Assembly: GCA_022564995.1 (NCBI GenBank)
Contig: JADFKK010000034.1
Coordinates: 1 to 38,542 of the forward strand
Source of the DNA: Planctomycetota bacterium
GTDB lineage: Bacteria; Planctomycetota; Planctomycetia; Pirellulales; JADFKK01
Length of the DNA: 38,542 bases
Direction: 5' to 3'
In this document: positions 32,113 to 38,542 of the stretch, in pieces
Layout of the letters: each line of letters begins with the position of its first letter
How positions within the stretch are numbered: the first letter of the stretch is position 1
Notes under the pieces: model-generated
Told to the model about the DNA's origin: nothing
Seen by the model: only the letters and a program-made list of their open reading frames with translations
Databases searched by the model: none
Translations under genes and position numbers: made by a program

Positions 32113-33492
32113 CTAATACAATTCGCGAATCGGCTGGCGGTGCTCGTCGACCAAATAACGCGGGCGGCCGGCCAGATCGGTGATCTTCACGCGGCCCGTG
32201 TCGATGCCTAGGTTGCGATAGAGCGTGGCAAACACCTCTTGCACGTGGACCGGACGATCGGCGGGCGTGCCGCCGGTGGGATCGGTGCGGCCGATGACGC
32301 GCCCGCCCTTGATTCCGCCGCCGGCCAACAACACCGACTGCGTCGAAGGCCAATGATCTCGACCGCCCTTGGCGTTGATCCGTGGCGTGCGACCGAATTC
32401 GCCCCACACGACCACCGACGTTCGCGCGAGCAGCCCGCGCTGGTCGAGGTCTTCCAGAAACACGCTCAACGCGTGGTCGAACACCGGCAGGTATTTCTTT
32501 GAAAGCTGTTCGATCGGGCCTTCGCGGTTGGCGTGCCAATCCCAGGCGCCGAAGGCGACCGTTACGCAGCGCACGCCAACTTCGATCAATCGCCGGGCCA
32601 TCAGCAACGACTCCGGACGCTGCGGAGCGCCGCCGAAGCTGGCATCGGTCGGCTGGCTTTTTCCATAACGCTCGCGCGTCTTGGCGTCTTCCTTCTCCAA
32701 ATCGAGCGCGTCGGCCAGGCGGCTAGACGTGAGCAGGCCAAAAGCTTGCCGCTGATAGACGTTTAGCGCCGCGGTTTCTAATTGACCCCGAGCCCGATCG
32801 AGCGAGGCCAGCAGCGAGCGGCGATCGCCGAGCCGGGCCAAGTCGACGCCGTTGAGCAGCAGGTCCGACTTCACGTCGCCCTCCAGCGCGAACGGCACAT
32901 GGGCTCGGCCCGTAAAGCCCGGCCAGGAGTCGTTGCTCGACCCGATGTGAATGCCGCGGTTGTTGTAGGGCCGATAACTCATCTTCGGCGCCGCGTCGAC
33001 ATACGGCAACATTCCGCCCGAGCCCGGGCCGAGCACGCTGGAGACTACCGATCCGAACGTCGGCCAGCCGCCGGCCGGCTCGCCGTCTTGGCTGCGTCCG
33101 CCCGCGCGGCCCGTGTAACATTGGAACGACTCGTGCCGGTTTTCCATCCCGACCAACGTGCGGACCACCGAGAACTTGTCGGCCATGGCGGCCAACTTCG
33201 GCAGCGTTTCGCAAAACTGCACGCCCGGCACCTTCGTACGCGTGGGGCCAAACGAGCCGCGGATCTCGCGAGGAGCGTCCGGCTTGGGGTCGAACGTCTC
33301 GTGCTGCGTCGGCCCGCCGGGCAAGTAGATCATCACGACGGAGCGCTGCGTCGACGTACTGCCGACCGTTTCGGCCTGCATCAGCCGCGCCAGCGACAGC
33401 CCGCCCAGCCCCAGCGAGCCAATTCGCAGAAAGCCGCGCCGCGACAACCCATCGCAAAACCGCGTCTGTCGGTCGCCGAGAATGGTGAGCAT
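32113..33492 (-). CDS. DUF1501 family Tat-exported protein
   Basis: The 459-residue protein has a twin-arginine signal SRRGFLRIG (17-25) within a typical planctomycete N-terminus (CDGLSRRGFLRIGSLGLGG). The body matches DUF1501, an alkaline-phosphatase-superfamily-like fold: SVVMIYLPGGPTQHETFDPKP, AMADKFSVVRTLVGMENRHES, GVRCVTVAFGAWDWHANREG, TSVVVWGEFGRTPRIN, GRDHWPSTQSVLLAGGGIKGG and the C-terminal GRPRYLVDEHRQPIRELY. In this phylum such proteins usually accompany a DUF1549/DUF1553 cytochrome. Here the neighbour is a sulfatase 243 bases upstream on the same strand. The function is unknown. The ribosome site is weak. Confidence 0.92.
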   Translation of the reverse strand: MLTILGDRQTRFCDGLSRRGFLRIGSLGLGGLSLARLMQAETVGSTSTQRSVVMIYLPGGPTQHETFDPKPDAPREIRGSFGPTRTKVPGVQFCETLPKLAAMADKFSVVRTLVGMENRHESFQCYTGRAGGRSQDGEPAGGWPTFGSVVSSVLGPGSGGMLPYVDAAPKMSYRPYNNRGIHIGSSNDSWPGFTGRAHVPFALEGDVKSDLLLNGVDLARLGDRRSLLASLDRARGQLETAALNVYQRQAFGLLTSSRLADALDLEKEDAKTRERYGKSQPTDASFGGAPQRPESLLMARRLIEVGVRCVTVAFGAWDWHANREGPIEQLSKKYLPVFDHALSVFLEDLDQRGLLARTSVVVWGEFGRTPRINAKGGRDHWPSTQSVLLAGGGIKGGRVIGRTDPTGGTPADRPVHVQEVFATLYRNLGIDTGRVKITDLAGRPRYLVDEHRQPIRELY

Positions 33493-33735
33493 GATGTTAT
33501 CCGTCGCCGGTCATCGAAATGGTCCGAGCGCCCCGAGTATACCAGAAATCCGCCGATTTTTCCCGACCGGTATCGTGGGTGTGTGGCAAGTTTTTCCGGC
33601 CATGCCGTGACGTAGCTTAAACGCCCTGTTCCTTTGGCGAGCGCTGGGCGGCGGTTAAGGAGGTGGCTGGCTTCCGACCGAGCAAAGTGGCGCCGGGCAT
33701 CCGGTCGAATCACGGCGTGAGCATGCCTTGCGCAC

Positions 33736-35208
33736 CTACGGTCGCCACGGCTTCGGCCCGTCGCCGCGTTGGGTGAGGAATTTGGCGTCGACCGTTTTGT
33801 ACCAGCGGTGGAGCCTGGCTCGCATCGCCGCGACGCGGTCGGGATGTTTGGCGGCCAGATCGTTTCGCTCGCCGAGGTCGTCTTTCAGGTTGTAGAGATG
33901 CACGCGGCCGTCTTCGTAGCGCTCCAGCAGCTTCCATTTGCCCATGCGAATCGCGCCGCCGGGGATGCCGCCCTGGTTCGAGTAATGGGGGTAATGCCAG
34001 TAGAGCGCCTCGCGGTCGGGCGCCTCACCGCCAGAGAGCAGCGATTTCAGGCTCAGGCCATCAAGATGCTGTTTCGGTTTTGCGGCGAGGCCACAGACGT
34101 CGAGAATCGTCGGGTAAAAGTCGGTCGAGATCACCGGCACGGACGAGACCGAGCCCGGCTTCGTCACGCCCGGCACGCGAGCCAGATACGCTTCGCGGAT
34201 GCCGCCTTCGTAAACCCAGCCCTTGCCGCCCCGCAACGGCAAGTTGCTGGTTGGCGAGCCTTCGGAGGTCGACAGGCCGCCGTTATCGGAGGTGAAAAAG
34301 ACGGCCGTGTTCTTGTCGAGGCCCAACGCTGCGAGCTTCTTGAGCACCATGCCGACCGCCGTGTCCATCGACTCGACCATCGCCGCGTAGGTCGCGTGCT
34401 TCTGCAGGATGCGCACGCGGCGCGGCCGATTGCCGAAGACTTGTTCCTCGGGGCCAAATTCCTTGCCGCTGACTTCGGCGGCCTTCTTGCGATATTTCTC
34501 GACCAAGTCCTTCCGCCCAATGAGCGGCGTGTGGACCGAGTAAAACGCCAGATAGGCAAACCACGGACGGTCGCGATTGGCCTGGATGAAGGCGTTCGTC
34601 TCGTTGGCCAGCCGAATCGGCAGATGCTCGCCCGGCGGGCCGTCTTTCAGTCGCGGGTTACCGTAGGGGGTGAAATACTTGTTACCGTTCCATGGTCCGC
34701 CCTTGTTGTGCCCGCCCTTATTGACGTCGAAGCCCTGATTCTCCGGCCAAAATTCCGCCGTCGGACCGAGGTGCCATTTGCCGGCGAAGAAGGTGCGGTA
34801 ACCGGCCTCTTTAAGCGCCTCGGCGATCGTCACTTCCTCCAGCGGCATGTTCGAGTGCAGCGGCGCCGGACCGAAACGACCGCTCCGCCGACCCGAAAAA
34901 AAGTTCGTCGCATCGACCCGCGTCGGATACTTGCCGGTCATGATCGAATAGCGCGTCGGACTACAGACAGGATTTGCCGCGTAGCCGTCGGTAAACCGCA
35001 TCCCGGTCTTCGCCAGAGAGTCGATATTCGGCGTCTCGTAAAACGTCTTGGGGTTGTTGCAGCCCACGTCCATGTAGCCGAGATCGTCGACCAGGATGAA
35101 CAGCACGTTCGTTTTCTTCTTTGTTTCGGCACTGCTGACCGCGCCAATAGAAAACCAAGCCGTCAGCGTCAGCAGGGCCAGCCACAGCAGCGTCCTGCGT
35201 CGCGTCAT
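33736..35208 (-). CDS. Arylsulfatase-type sulfatase
   Basis: The 490-residue exported enzyme starts at the Met after AAGGAAATACG, with a signal peptide MTRRRTLLWLALLTLTAWF ending near AVSSAE. An open frame extends 44 codons further upstream but has no ribosome site. The metal-binding start LFILVDDLGYMDVGC (Asp41-Asp42) and the formylglycine motif CSPTR (82-86, Cys82 converted by a sulfatase-maturating enzyme), followed by SIMTGKYPTR, identify a type I sulfatase. FFAGKWHLG, the VVFFTSDNGG-like block (TAVFFTSDNGGLS) and a C-terminal small subdomain complete the family pattern. It probably desulfates polysaccharides in the periplasm or outside. Planctomycetes carry many such genes. Confidence 0.93.
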   Translation of the reverse strand: MTRRRTLLWLALLTLTAWFSIGAVSSAETKKKTNVLFILVDDLGYMDVGCNNPKTFYETPNIDSLAKTGMRFTDGYAANPVCSPTRYSIMTGKYPTRVDATNFFSGRRSGRFGPAPLHSNMPLEEVTIAEALKEAGYRTFFAGKWHLGPTAEFWPENQGFDVNKGGHNKGGPWNGNKYFTPYGNPRLKDGPPGEHLPIRLANETNAFIQANRDRPWFAYLAFYSVHTPLIGRKDLVEKYRKKAAEVSGKEFGPEEQVFGNRPRRVRILQKHATYAAMVESMDTAVGMVLKKLAALGLDKNTAVFFTSDNGGLSTSEGSPTSNLPLRGGKGWVYEGGIREAYLARVPGVTKPGSVSSVPVISTDFYPTILDVCGLAAKPKQHLDGLSLKSLLSGGEAPDREALYWHYPHYSNQGGIPGGAIRMGKWKLLERYEDGRVHLYNLKDDLGERNDLAAKHPDRVAAMRARLHRWYKTVDAKFLTQRGDGPKPWRP

Positions 35209-35386
35209 CGTATTTCCTTCCAAAGTCGCGAGGGAAAGAGATCGCATCATGGTGCGTCTATCTTCGCACACCAAGAACCCTGTGTCGATCCTCTGGAGTT
35301 GAGTACCAACCGGCAATGCATCAAACGGACCGCTCGGCAAGGCAAGTTCCGGCGATTATCACCGGAACCTCCGGCCGGCAAGGCTG

Positions 35387-35822
35387 TCAGGGTCTTGCTT
35401 GGCGCGGGCCGTGGCGGCGCAGCTCTCGAAGTAACGCCGCCGGCCGCCTTTTGACATCAGGCACCCAGGCGACATAGCCGCAGAATATCGGCCACAGGCA
35501 GACCACAAACAAATAGATTGGGTCCAGCGCGGCCGCGAAGATCGAGGCGAGGCTGACGCCGATGGTCATCGGCAGCAAGATGACCACGGCGCCGTACCAG
35601 GCCCAACGATGATAGGCGCCGAGTCCAAAGCCAATGATCAGCAGCAGCACCGATTCGACCAGCAACGCGACGGCCCACCAACCGATCTGACAGAACAACG
35701 CCAGGGCGACGAAGATGAACGAGCCGCCGACGAGCCGGCCGCCTGGGCGAAAGACTCGGCGGCGCCGGCGAGCCCGGTTGCGGGTCGTCGCTCGGTGATT
35801 GAAAAGGGTTGGAGTCGTCCAT
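35387..35822 (-). pseudogene. NPFQSP-type small membrane protein, frameshifted
   Basis: The N-terminus MDDSNPFQSPSDDPQPGSP (start 35822) is the typical opening of small planctomycete membrane proteins. In its frame, however, the sequence becomes Arg-rich nonsense after about 23 codons. One base out of register, the expected continuation appears: RRRVFRPGGRLVGGSFIFVA, then about three hydrophobic segments (ALALFCQIGWW..., LLIIGFGLGAYHRWAWYGAVVI, ASIFAAALDPIYLFVVCLW), ending at 35387. So a single-base frameshift lies near 35750-35765, in a G+C-rich stretch where sequencing errors are also plausible. As written, only a 103-residue fragment starting at 35698 could be translated. The function of the family is unknown. 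Confidence 0.7.
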
Positions 35823-35833
35823 GGCAGCTTCGC

Positions 35834-36073
35834 TTACTCCAGCCCTGGGATGTCATCAACGGGCACCAACACCCGAATCGTCCGTGCCTTGCCCGGCTCA
35901 CGGCTGATGAAGCCCTTCTCGTGAAGCTTGACGATCATGTTATGAACCGTCGGCGGAGTCGTCCCAAAAAAACGCCGCAAGTCAGTCTCCGCCGGCGGGC
36001 GGCGGTTGAGTTTGGTGTACGAGTGAACGAAGGCCAGATACTGGCCTTGTTTGTAGGTGAATGATGGGGTCAT
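35834..36073 (-). CDS. Stand-alone LexA-type winged-helix DNA-binding protein
   Basis: The 79-residue protein is almost entirely the LexA N-terminal DNA-binding domain: FTYKQGQYLAFVHSYTKLNR, PPAETDLRRFFGTTPPTVHNMIVKLHEKGFI with the recognition helix in TTPPTVHNMIVKL, and the wing ISREPGKARTIRVLV. There is no C-terminal S24 autopeptidase domain, so it would not respond to RecA as LexA does. I chose the start MTPSFTYKQ because homologues I know of begin there. Two upstream in-frame Met codons (36097 and 36145) are possible but without better ribosome sites. The stop lies 11 bases before the NPFQSP gene start on the same strand, so the two are probably co-transcribed. Its target is unknown. Confidence 0.8.
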   Translation of the reverse strand: MTPSFTYKQGQYLAFVHSYTKLNRRPPAETDLRRFFGTTPPTVHNMIVKLHEKGFISREPGKARTIRVLVPVDDIPGLE

Positions 36074-36158
36074 GGCTTGATTAGTGATTAACGTCATTGT
36101 AGTCGGCGGCGCGCACTTATCGACTAAGGGGCGACCGAAAAACAACGTGCCGTTTCTC

Positions 36159-36256
36159 GGCGAGCCCCGTGCGTTAGCTCGGGGGTAGTTCTTCCGCGCG
36201 TAACAAGCCGGAAAACGAACGACGAATTACCGGCGGCCAAACGGCCGCCGCTCGCC
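36159..36256. repeat. GGCGAGC-ended dispersed repeat, copy 2
   Basis: It begins GGCGAGCCCCGTGCGTTAGC, contains CGACGAATTACCGGC and ends GGCCGCCGCTCGCC. It is the second copy of the element at 26874-26964, slightly longer in the centre. It separates the LexA-like gene from the three-gene TIGR04255 operon. Confidence 0.85.
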
Positions 36257-36302
36257 GGAAAACGAAACCAATAAGTTATGGTTCGGTCGCCCCTAACACA
36301 CT

Positions 36303-36710
36303 CTAATCGGAAGGAGGCGCGGCCGTAAACGCGGCTTTAGCCGCGAGTTCCAGGGCGATAATCTTCTGCGCCGCTTTGTCTCCAGGCCAGGCGGCAATGT
36401 CGGCGTGATTCGGATTGCCTACAACGGGTCTTGCCATGACCTCCAACTCCCGTTGCAAGCATGCCAATGCCTTGATATCCCCTCGCCCGTACAAGGTCTT
36501 GTTCTGATTCGACGCCACATCGTCGCCGACAACCCAGATTTCGTCTTCGGTCGCATCACGATGGCGAGTCACTGAAAGCTCGTCGTATGGATGCGGGATG
36601 AACGCATTTGCCTTGATGGTTTTGTTTTGACGGACATAGCTGCGCTGGAGAACGTACCGCGCGAGCAATTCCACATCATCAACGGGAGGAACATTAGCAG
36701 GATCGATCAT
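36303..36710 (-). CDS. Unknown protein, third gene of the TIGR04255 operon
   Basis: The 135-residue protein has no signal peptide or membrane segment. Notable blocks are MIDPANVPPVDDVELLARYV, then NAFIPHPYDELSVTRHRDA, EDEIWVVGDDVA, and a C-terminal NPNHADIAAWPGDKAAQKIIALELA. I believe this belongs to a family found scattered in bacteria, but I cannot name it or assign a reaction. The conserved-looking His and Asp residues in NPNHADI and SVTRHRDA could be functional. Its ATG overlaps the TGA stop of the preceding gene (36707-36710), so translation is coupled. It is the last gene of the operon and the base composition is less G+C-rich than surrounding genes. Confidence 0.8.
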   Translation of the reverse strand: MIDPANVPPVDDVELLARYVLQRSYVRQNKTIKANAFIPHPYDELSVTRHRDATEDEIWVVGDDVASNQNKTLYGRGDIKALACLQRELEVMARPVVGNPNHADIAAWPGDKAAQKIIALELAAKAAFTAAPPSD

Positions 36711-37171
36711 GCTTCATCGACCCTGTAGACTAGATCCCGTATCGCATCAGGGATCTCATCAAAAAATGCCTCGGTTCCGTAGACTCGACTCGCACCAAGC
36801 AGCGCGGCATAATGCAGATATCCATCGGCCGTAACGCTCACGGAAAGCGTGCGACGGGCACTACGATGCCATTCCAAGGTCAGGTCTCCGTCCGGTTCGG
36901 CGCTGATGGAGGGTGCTGGAAATCCGAGCGGTAAGGATTCGAGCAAAATGTAAGCGTTCCGCAAGGTTTCCTGAGTGACCGGCATCGCGCCAAACCCATC
37001 CCAGTTGGCCTCGCGACACTCGTTCCAAACCGTGGCCAATTCATCACTACGCAAGACGCTTTCATTGCCGATTGCAGACGACTTGTGCAGAAAGCGGCGA
37101 CTATCGGAAGCTATCTTCTCGATAAAGTGCGCCGCATCGCTGAAGCCCCGTCTGAGCAGTGTATCTGCCAT
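36707..37171 (-). CDS. Unknown protein, second gene of the TIGR04255 operon
   Basis: The 154-residue protein is soluble and unrecognised. Visible features are a Ser/Lys/Arg-rich N-terminal part; WNECREANWDGFGAMPVTQETLRNAYILLESL, a helix typical of small proteins found beside toxin or defence genes; and LEWHRSARRTLSVSVTADG followed by a Tyr-rich LHYAALLG segment with beta-hairpin character. The start follows AAGGAA, which lies within the last codons of the upstream TIGR04255 gene (5-base gap). Its end overlaps the next gene by 4 bases. The tight packing indicates that the three products are made together. I do not assign a function. Confidence 0.8.
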   Translation of the reverse strand: MADTLLRRGFSDAAHFIEKIASDSRRFLHKSSAIGNESVLRSDELATVWNECREANWDGFGAMPVTQETLRNAYILLESLPLGFPAPSISAEPDGDLTLEWHRSARRTLSVSVTADGYLHYAALLGASRVYGTEAFFDEIPDAIRDLVYRVDEA

Positions 37172-37176
37172 GATTT

Positions 37177-37950
37177 CTATTCCTTGAAGCGGTCAATCGC
37201 GGCCGGATTAAGAATGGTAAAGAACGCCTTGTCCTTTAGCCATCGCATTTCCCGAAGTCGAACCTTGAGGATTTCGTCTTCTCGCTGAATTGACTGAGTC
37301 GTCGTGACGTCAATGTCCAATATAAGGCCGAAGCCCGCCGTCTGCGTCGGAGGCTGAATGGTCTGGATTACGTTCAGACAATAGGGGTGCCCTGGAACGT
37401 CAAATTTGTCCTGGTGCATGAACTCCTGCAAAGGCAGACGAAGCTGACCAGGACACTTCGGCGGACTCACCAGGTATTCACCCAAATTGCTCAACTCGAC
37501 AGGCGAGATACGGTTGATGAATCGAACCCCCAATTGCTGAATCTCCGATGGTTTCGTTAGCTTGGCATAGATCTGCCAAAGTCGTAGAGCTTCGGCCTCA
37601 AAACATTCCCATTGCTGGTAGGGTGCAAGCCGGCTGAACACAAAACCGTTTCGCGTAAACTGAGCGACATGTAGTTTGTCTTCAGACTTGAAGAGGAAAC
37701 CATGCCACCGGGAGCTATGTGATTGAGCCGATTCGCCACGCGGACCGACTTGAGCCTGCATCTCGATCTTGTGTTGAGGCTGCGAATCTGGGTAGTCGGG
37801 CAGATGATCCTTCAAGGCGGGCAGTAAATCATCCGGATCAAGCTCGTTTTCCGATCGCGCGCGCCAGTGGATTACTGCCTCAACAATGGGAGCCTTGGGC
37901 AGATGCTCGAACGTCTCGTTCAAGTCAATCGTGAAGTCATTTTCGGTCAT
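37177..37950 (-). CDS. TIGR04255 family protein
   Basis: The 257-residue cytoplasmic protein matches the sporadically distributed TIGR04255 family. It has an early LPKAPIVEAVIHWRA motif (residues about 16-30), a central RWHGFLFKSEDKLHVAQFTRNGFVFSRLAPYQQWE segment (in parts), then QLGVRFINRISP, a long beta-rich C-terminal half and GLILDIDVTTT. The biochemical role of the family is unknown to me. It leads a compact operon with two unrecognised small genes. The three together have a less G+C-rich composition than their neighbours, are bordered by a dispersed repeat, and so look like a transferable module. The start at 37950 has a GGATG-type ribosome site. Confidence 0.85.
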   Translation of the reverse strand: MTENDFTIDLNETFEHLPKAPIVEAVIHWRARSENELDPDDLLPALKDHLPDYPDSQPQHKIEMQAQVGPRGESAQSHSSRWHGFLFKSEDKLHVAQFTRNGFVFSRLAPYQQWECFEAEALRLWQIYAKLTKPSEIQQLGVRFINRISPVELSNLGEYLVSPPKCPGQLRLPLQEFMHQDKFDVPGHPYCLNVIQTIQPPTQTAGFGLILDIDVTTTQSIQREDEILKVRLREMRWLKDKAFFTILNPAAIDRFKE

Positions 37951-38079
37951 TCGAACATCCGGCTCAATACGAACGTCGACTCATGCTGGTTCAGACGCAA
38001 AGGCCGTGCCGCATCTTACTCCCAACCAGCACGGCAGGGCAAGCCAGTCGTGTAGCCCGACCGCTAACCGCTCAACCCC

Positions 38080-38542
38080 TCACTTCTCCACCCGCTGTCG
38101 CACGAACTTCACTTTCGGCCGGCCGCCTTTGCCGGTGAGGTGGTCGTTGACGTAGCGCAGGCGCTGGCGGGGGCGGTCGGGGTCGCGGAAGTTGTCGCCT
38201 TTTTGCAGAATGGCGCGGGCCTCGGGCATGGCGCCGAAGCTGCGTGTGCCGGCGGCCTGGCAGGGAAACCAGTGACCCTTGTTTTCTTTGTCGACCAAAT
38301 AGAACTCGGGATAGCAGTGACCGTCGACCCACACGCTGCGGGCCGGAATCTTCTGGGCGCGACAGAGCGCCACGAACAGCGAGGTCATCTCTTCGCAGTC
38401 GCCCGTGCCGTCTCGCAAGGCTCGCAGGGCGCCCTTGAGCTTGCCGTTTTTGTACTCGACCTTTTCGCGGGTGACGTCGTACAGGGCTTCGGCGATTTTC
38501 CAGGCGTTGGCTTTCCCCTTGGCGGTGTCGCGGGCGAGCTTT
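38080..38542 (-). CDS. Transglutaminase-like protein, 5' end beyond the window
   Basis: The open frame runs off the right edge, so the N-terminus is missing. The visible 153 residues read KLARDTAKGKANAWKIAEAL at the edge, then GDCEEMTSLFVALCRAQKIP with the nucleophile-type Cys, then SVWVDGHCYPEFYLVDKE with the His, followed by HWFPCQAAGTRSFG and an acidic-to-basic tail ending RQRVEK. This is the transglutaminase-like (papain-fold) core, with Cys and His present and the Asp expected just after (VDKENKG). Such bacterial proteins are usually peptidases or transglutaminase-like enzymes of unknown substrate. It lies upstream of the TIGR04255 operon on the same strand, separated by about 130 bases. 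Confidence 0.85.
   Translation of the reverse strand, partial: KLARDTAKGKANAWKIAEALYDVTREKVEYKNGKLKGALRALRDGTGDCEEMTSLFVALCRAQKIPARSVWVDGHCYPEFYLVDKENKGHWFPCQAAGTRSFGAMPEARAILQKGDNFRDPDRPRQRLRYVNDHLTGKGGRPKVKFVRQRVEK

Noticed and set aside
33769..35454. Long plus-strand open frame (561 codons) opposite the sulfatase
   Set aside because: It is the antisense shadow of a G+C-rich gene. The minus strand has clear sulfatase motifs, a signal peptide and a ribosome site.

Overview
The window looks like a piece of a planctomycete chromosome, probably from the Pirellulales or relatives. The evidence is the set of lineage-typical families: a DUF1592/DUF1588-type cytochrome paired with a DUF1552 protein, a Tat-exported DUF1501 protein beside a sulfatase, a haem-binding domain fused to a sorbosone-dehydrogenase-like propeller, an OmpL-like porin, an exported protein with the RIEPLEDRRML N-terminal signal, a PEP-CTERM protein and an NPFQSP-type small membrane protein. 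Most of the DNA is G+C-rich, and the intergenic space is full of palindromic dispersed repeats. I see no rRNA, tRNA or CRISPR array.

Layout. 1-592 is repeat-rich and has no intact gene. 593-5735 is an accessory island, by eye more A+T-rich than its surroundings: a membrane-anchored KAP-family P-loop NTPase, a DUF4238 protein and an alpha/beta hydrolase, the last bracketed by repeats. 5736-7187 is a decayed mobile-element zone containing a group II intron reverse transcriptase remnant fused to the C-terminal end of an IS4/Tn5-like transposase. 7426-9387 encodes a large surface beta-helix protein with dockerin-like repeats. 9389-16007 (minus) holds the DUF1592-type cytochrome, its DUF1552 partner and the cytochrome/propeller protein. 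16551-17963 is a porin with a clear terminator. 18669-23664 is a translationally coupled pair: a lipoprotein and a 1304-residue ResB-CcsA (system II) cytochrome c assembly fusion. Such a machine would suit the CxxCH proteins upstream.

24077-30732 carries a D-2-hydroxyacid dehydrogenase, an M29 aminopeptidase, a DUF1570 remnant, a secreted protein, a parvulin-type isomerase whose start codon lies inside a palindromic repeat, a MoaD/ThiS-like protein and a small exported redox-like protein. 31191-38542 carries the PEP-CTERM protein, the DUF1501 and sulfatase pair, a frameshifted membrane protein, a stand-alone LexA-type winged helix, a compact three-gene operon led by a TIGR04255-family protein, and the edge of a transglutaminase-like gene.

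The most exciting signal is at 30172-30732. A single 186-codon exported protein is interrupted by one in-frame TGA that creates a Cys-Tyr-Arg-[TGA] motif. The frame stays open for 130 more codons, and a 12-13 base-pair hairpin sits downstream at the position expected for a bacterial SECIS. I read it as a candidate CxxU selenoprotein. Two further candidates for undescribed systems are the KAP/DUF4238 pair and the TIGR04255 three-gene operon.
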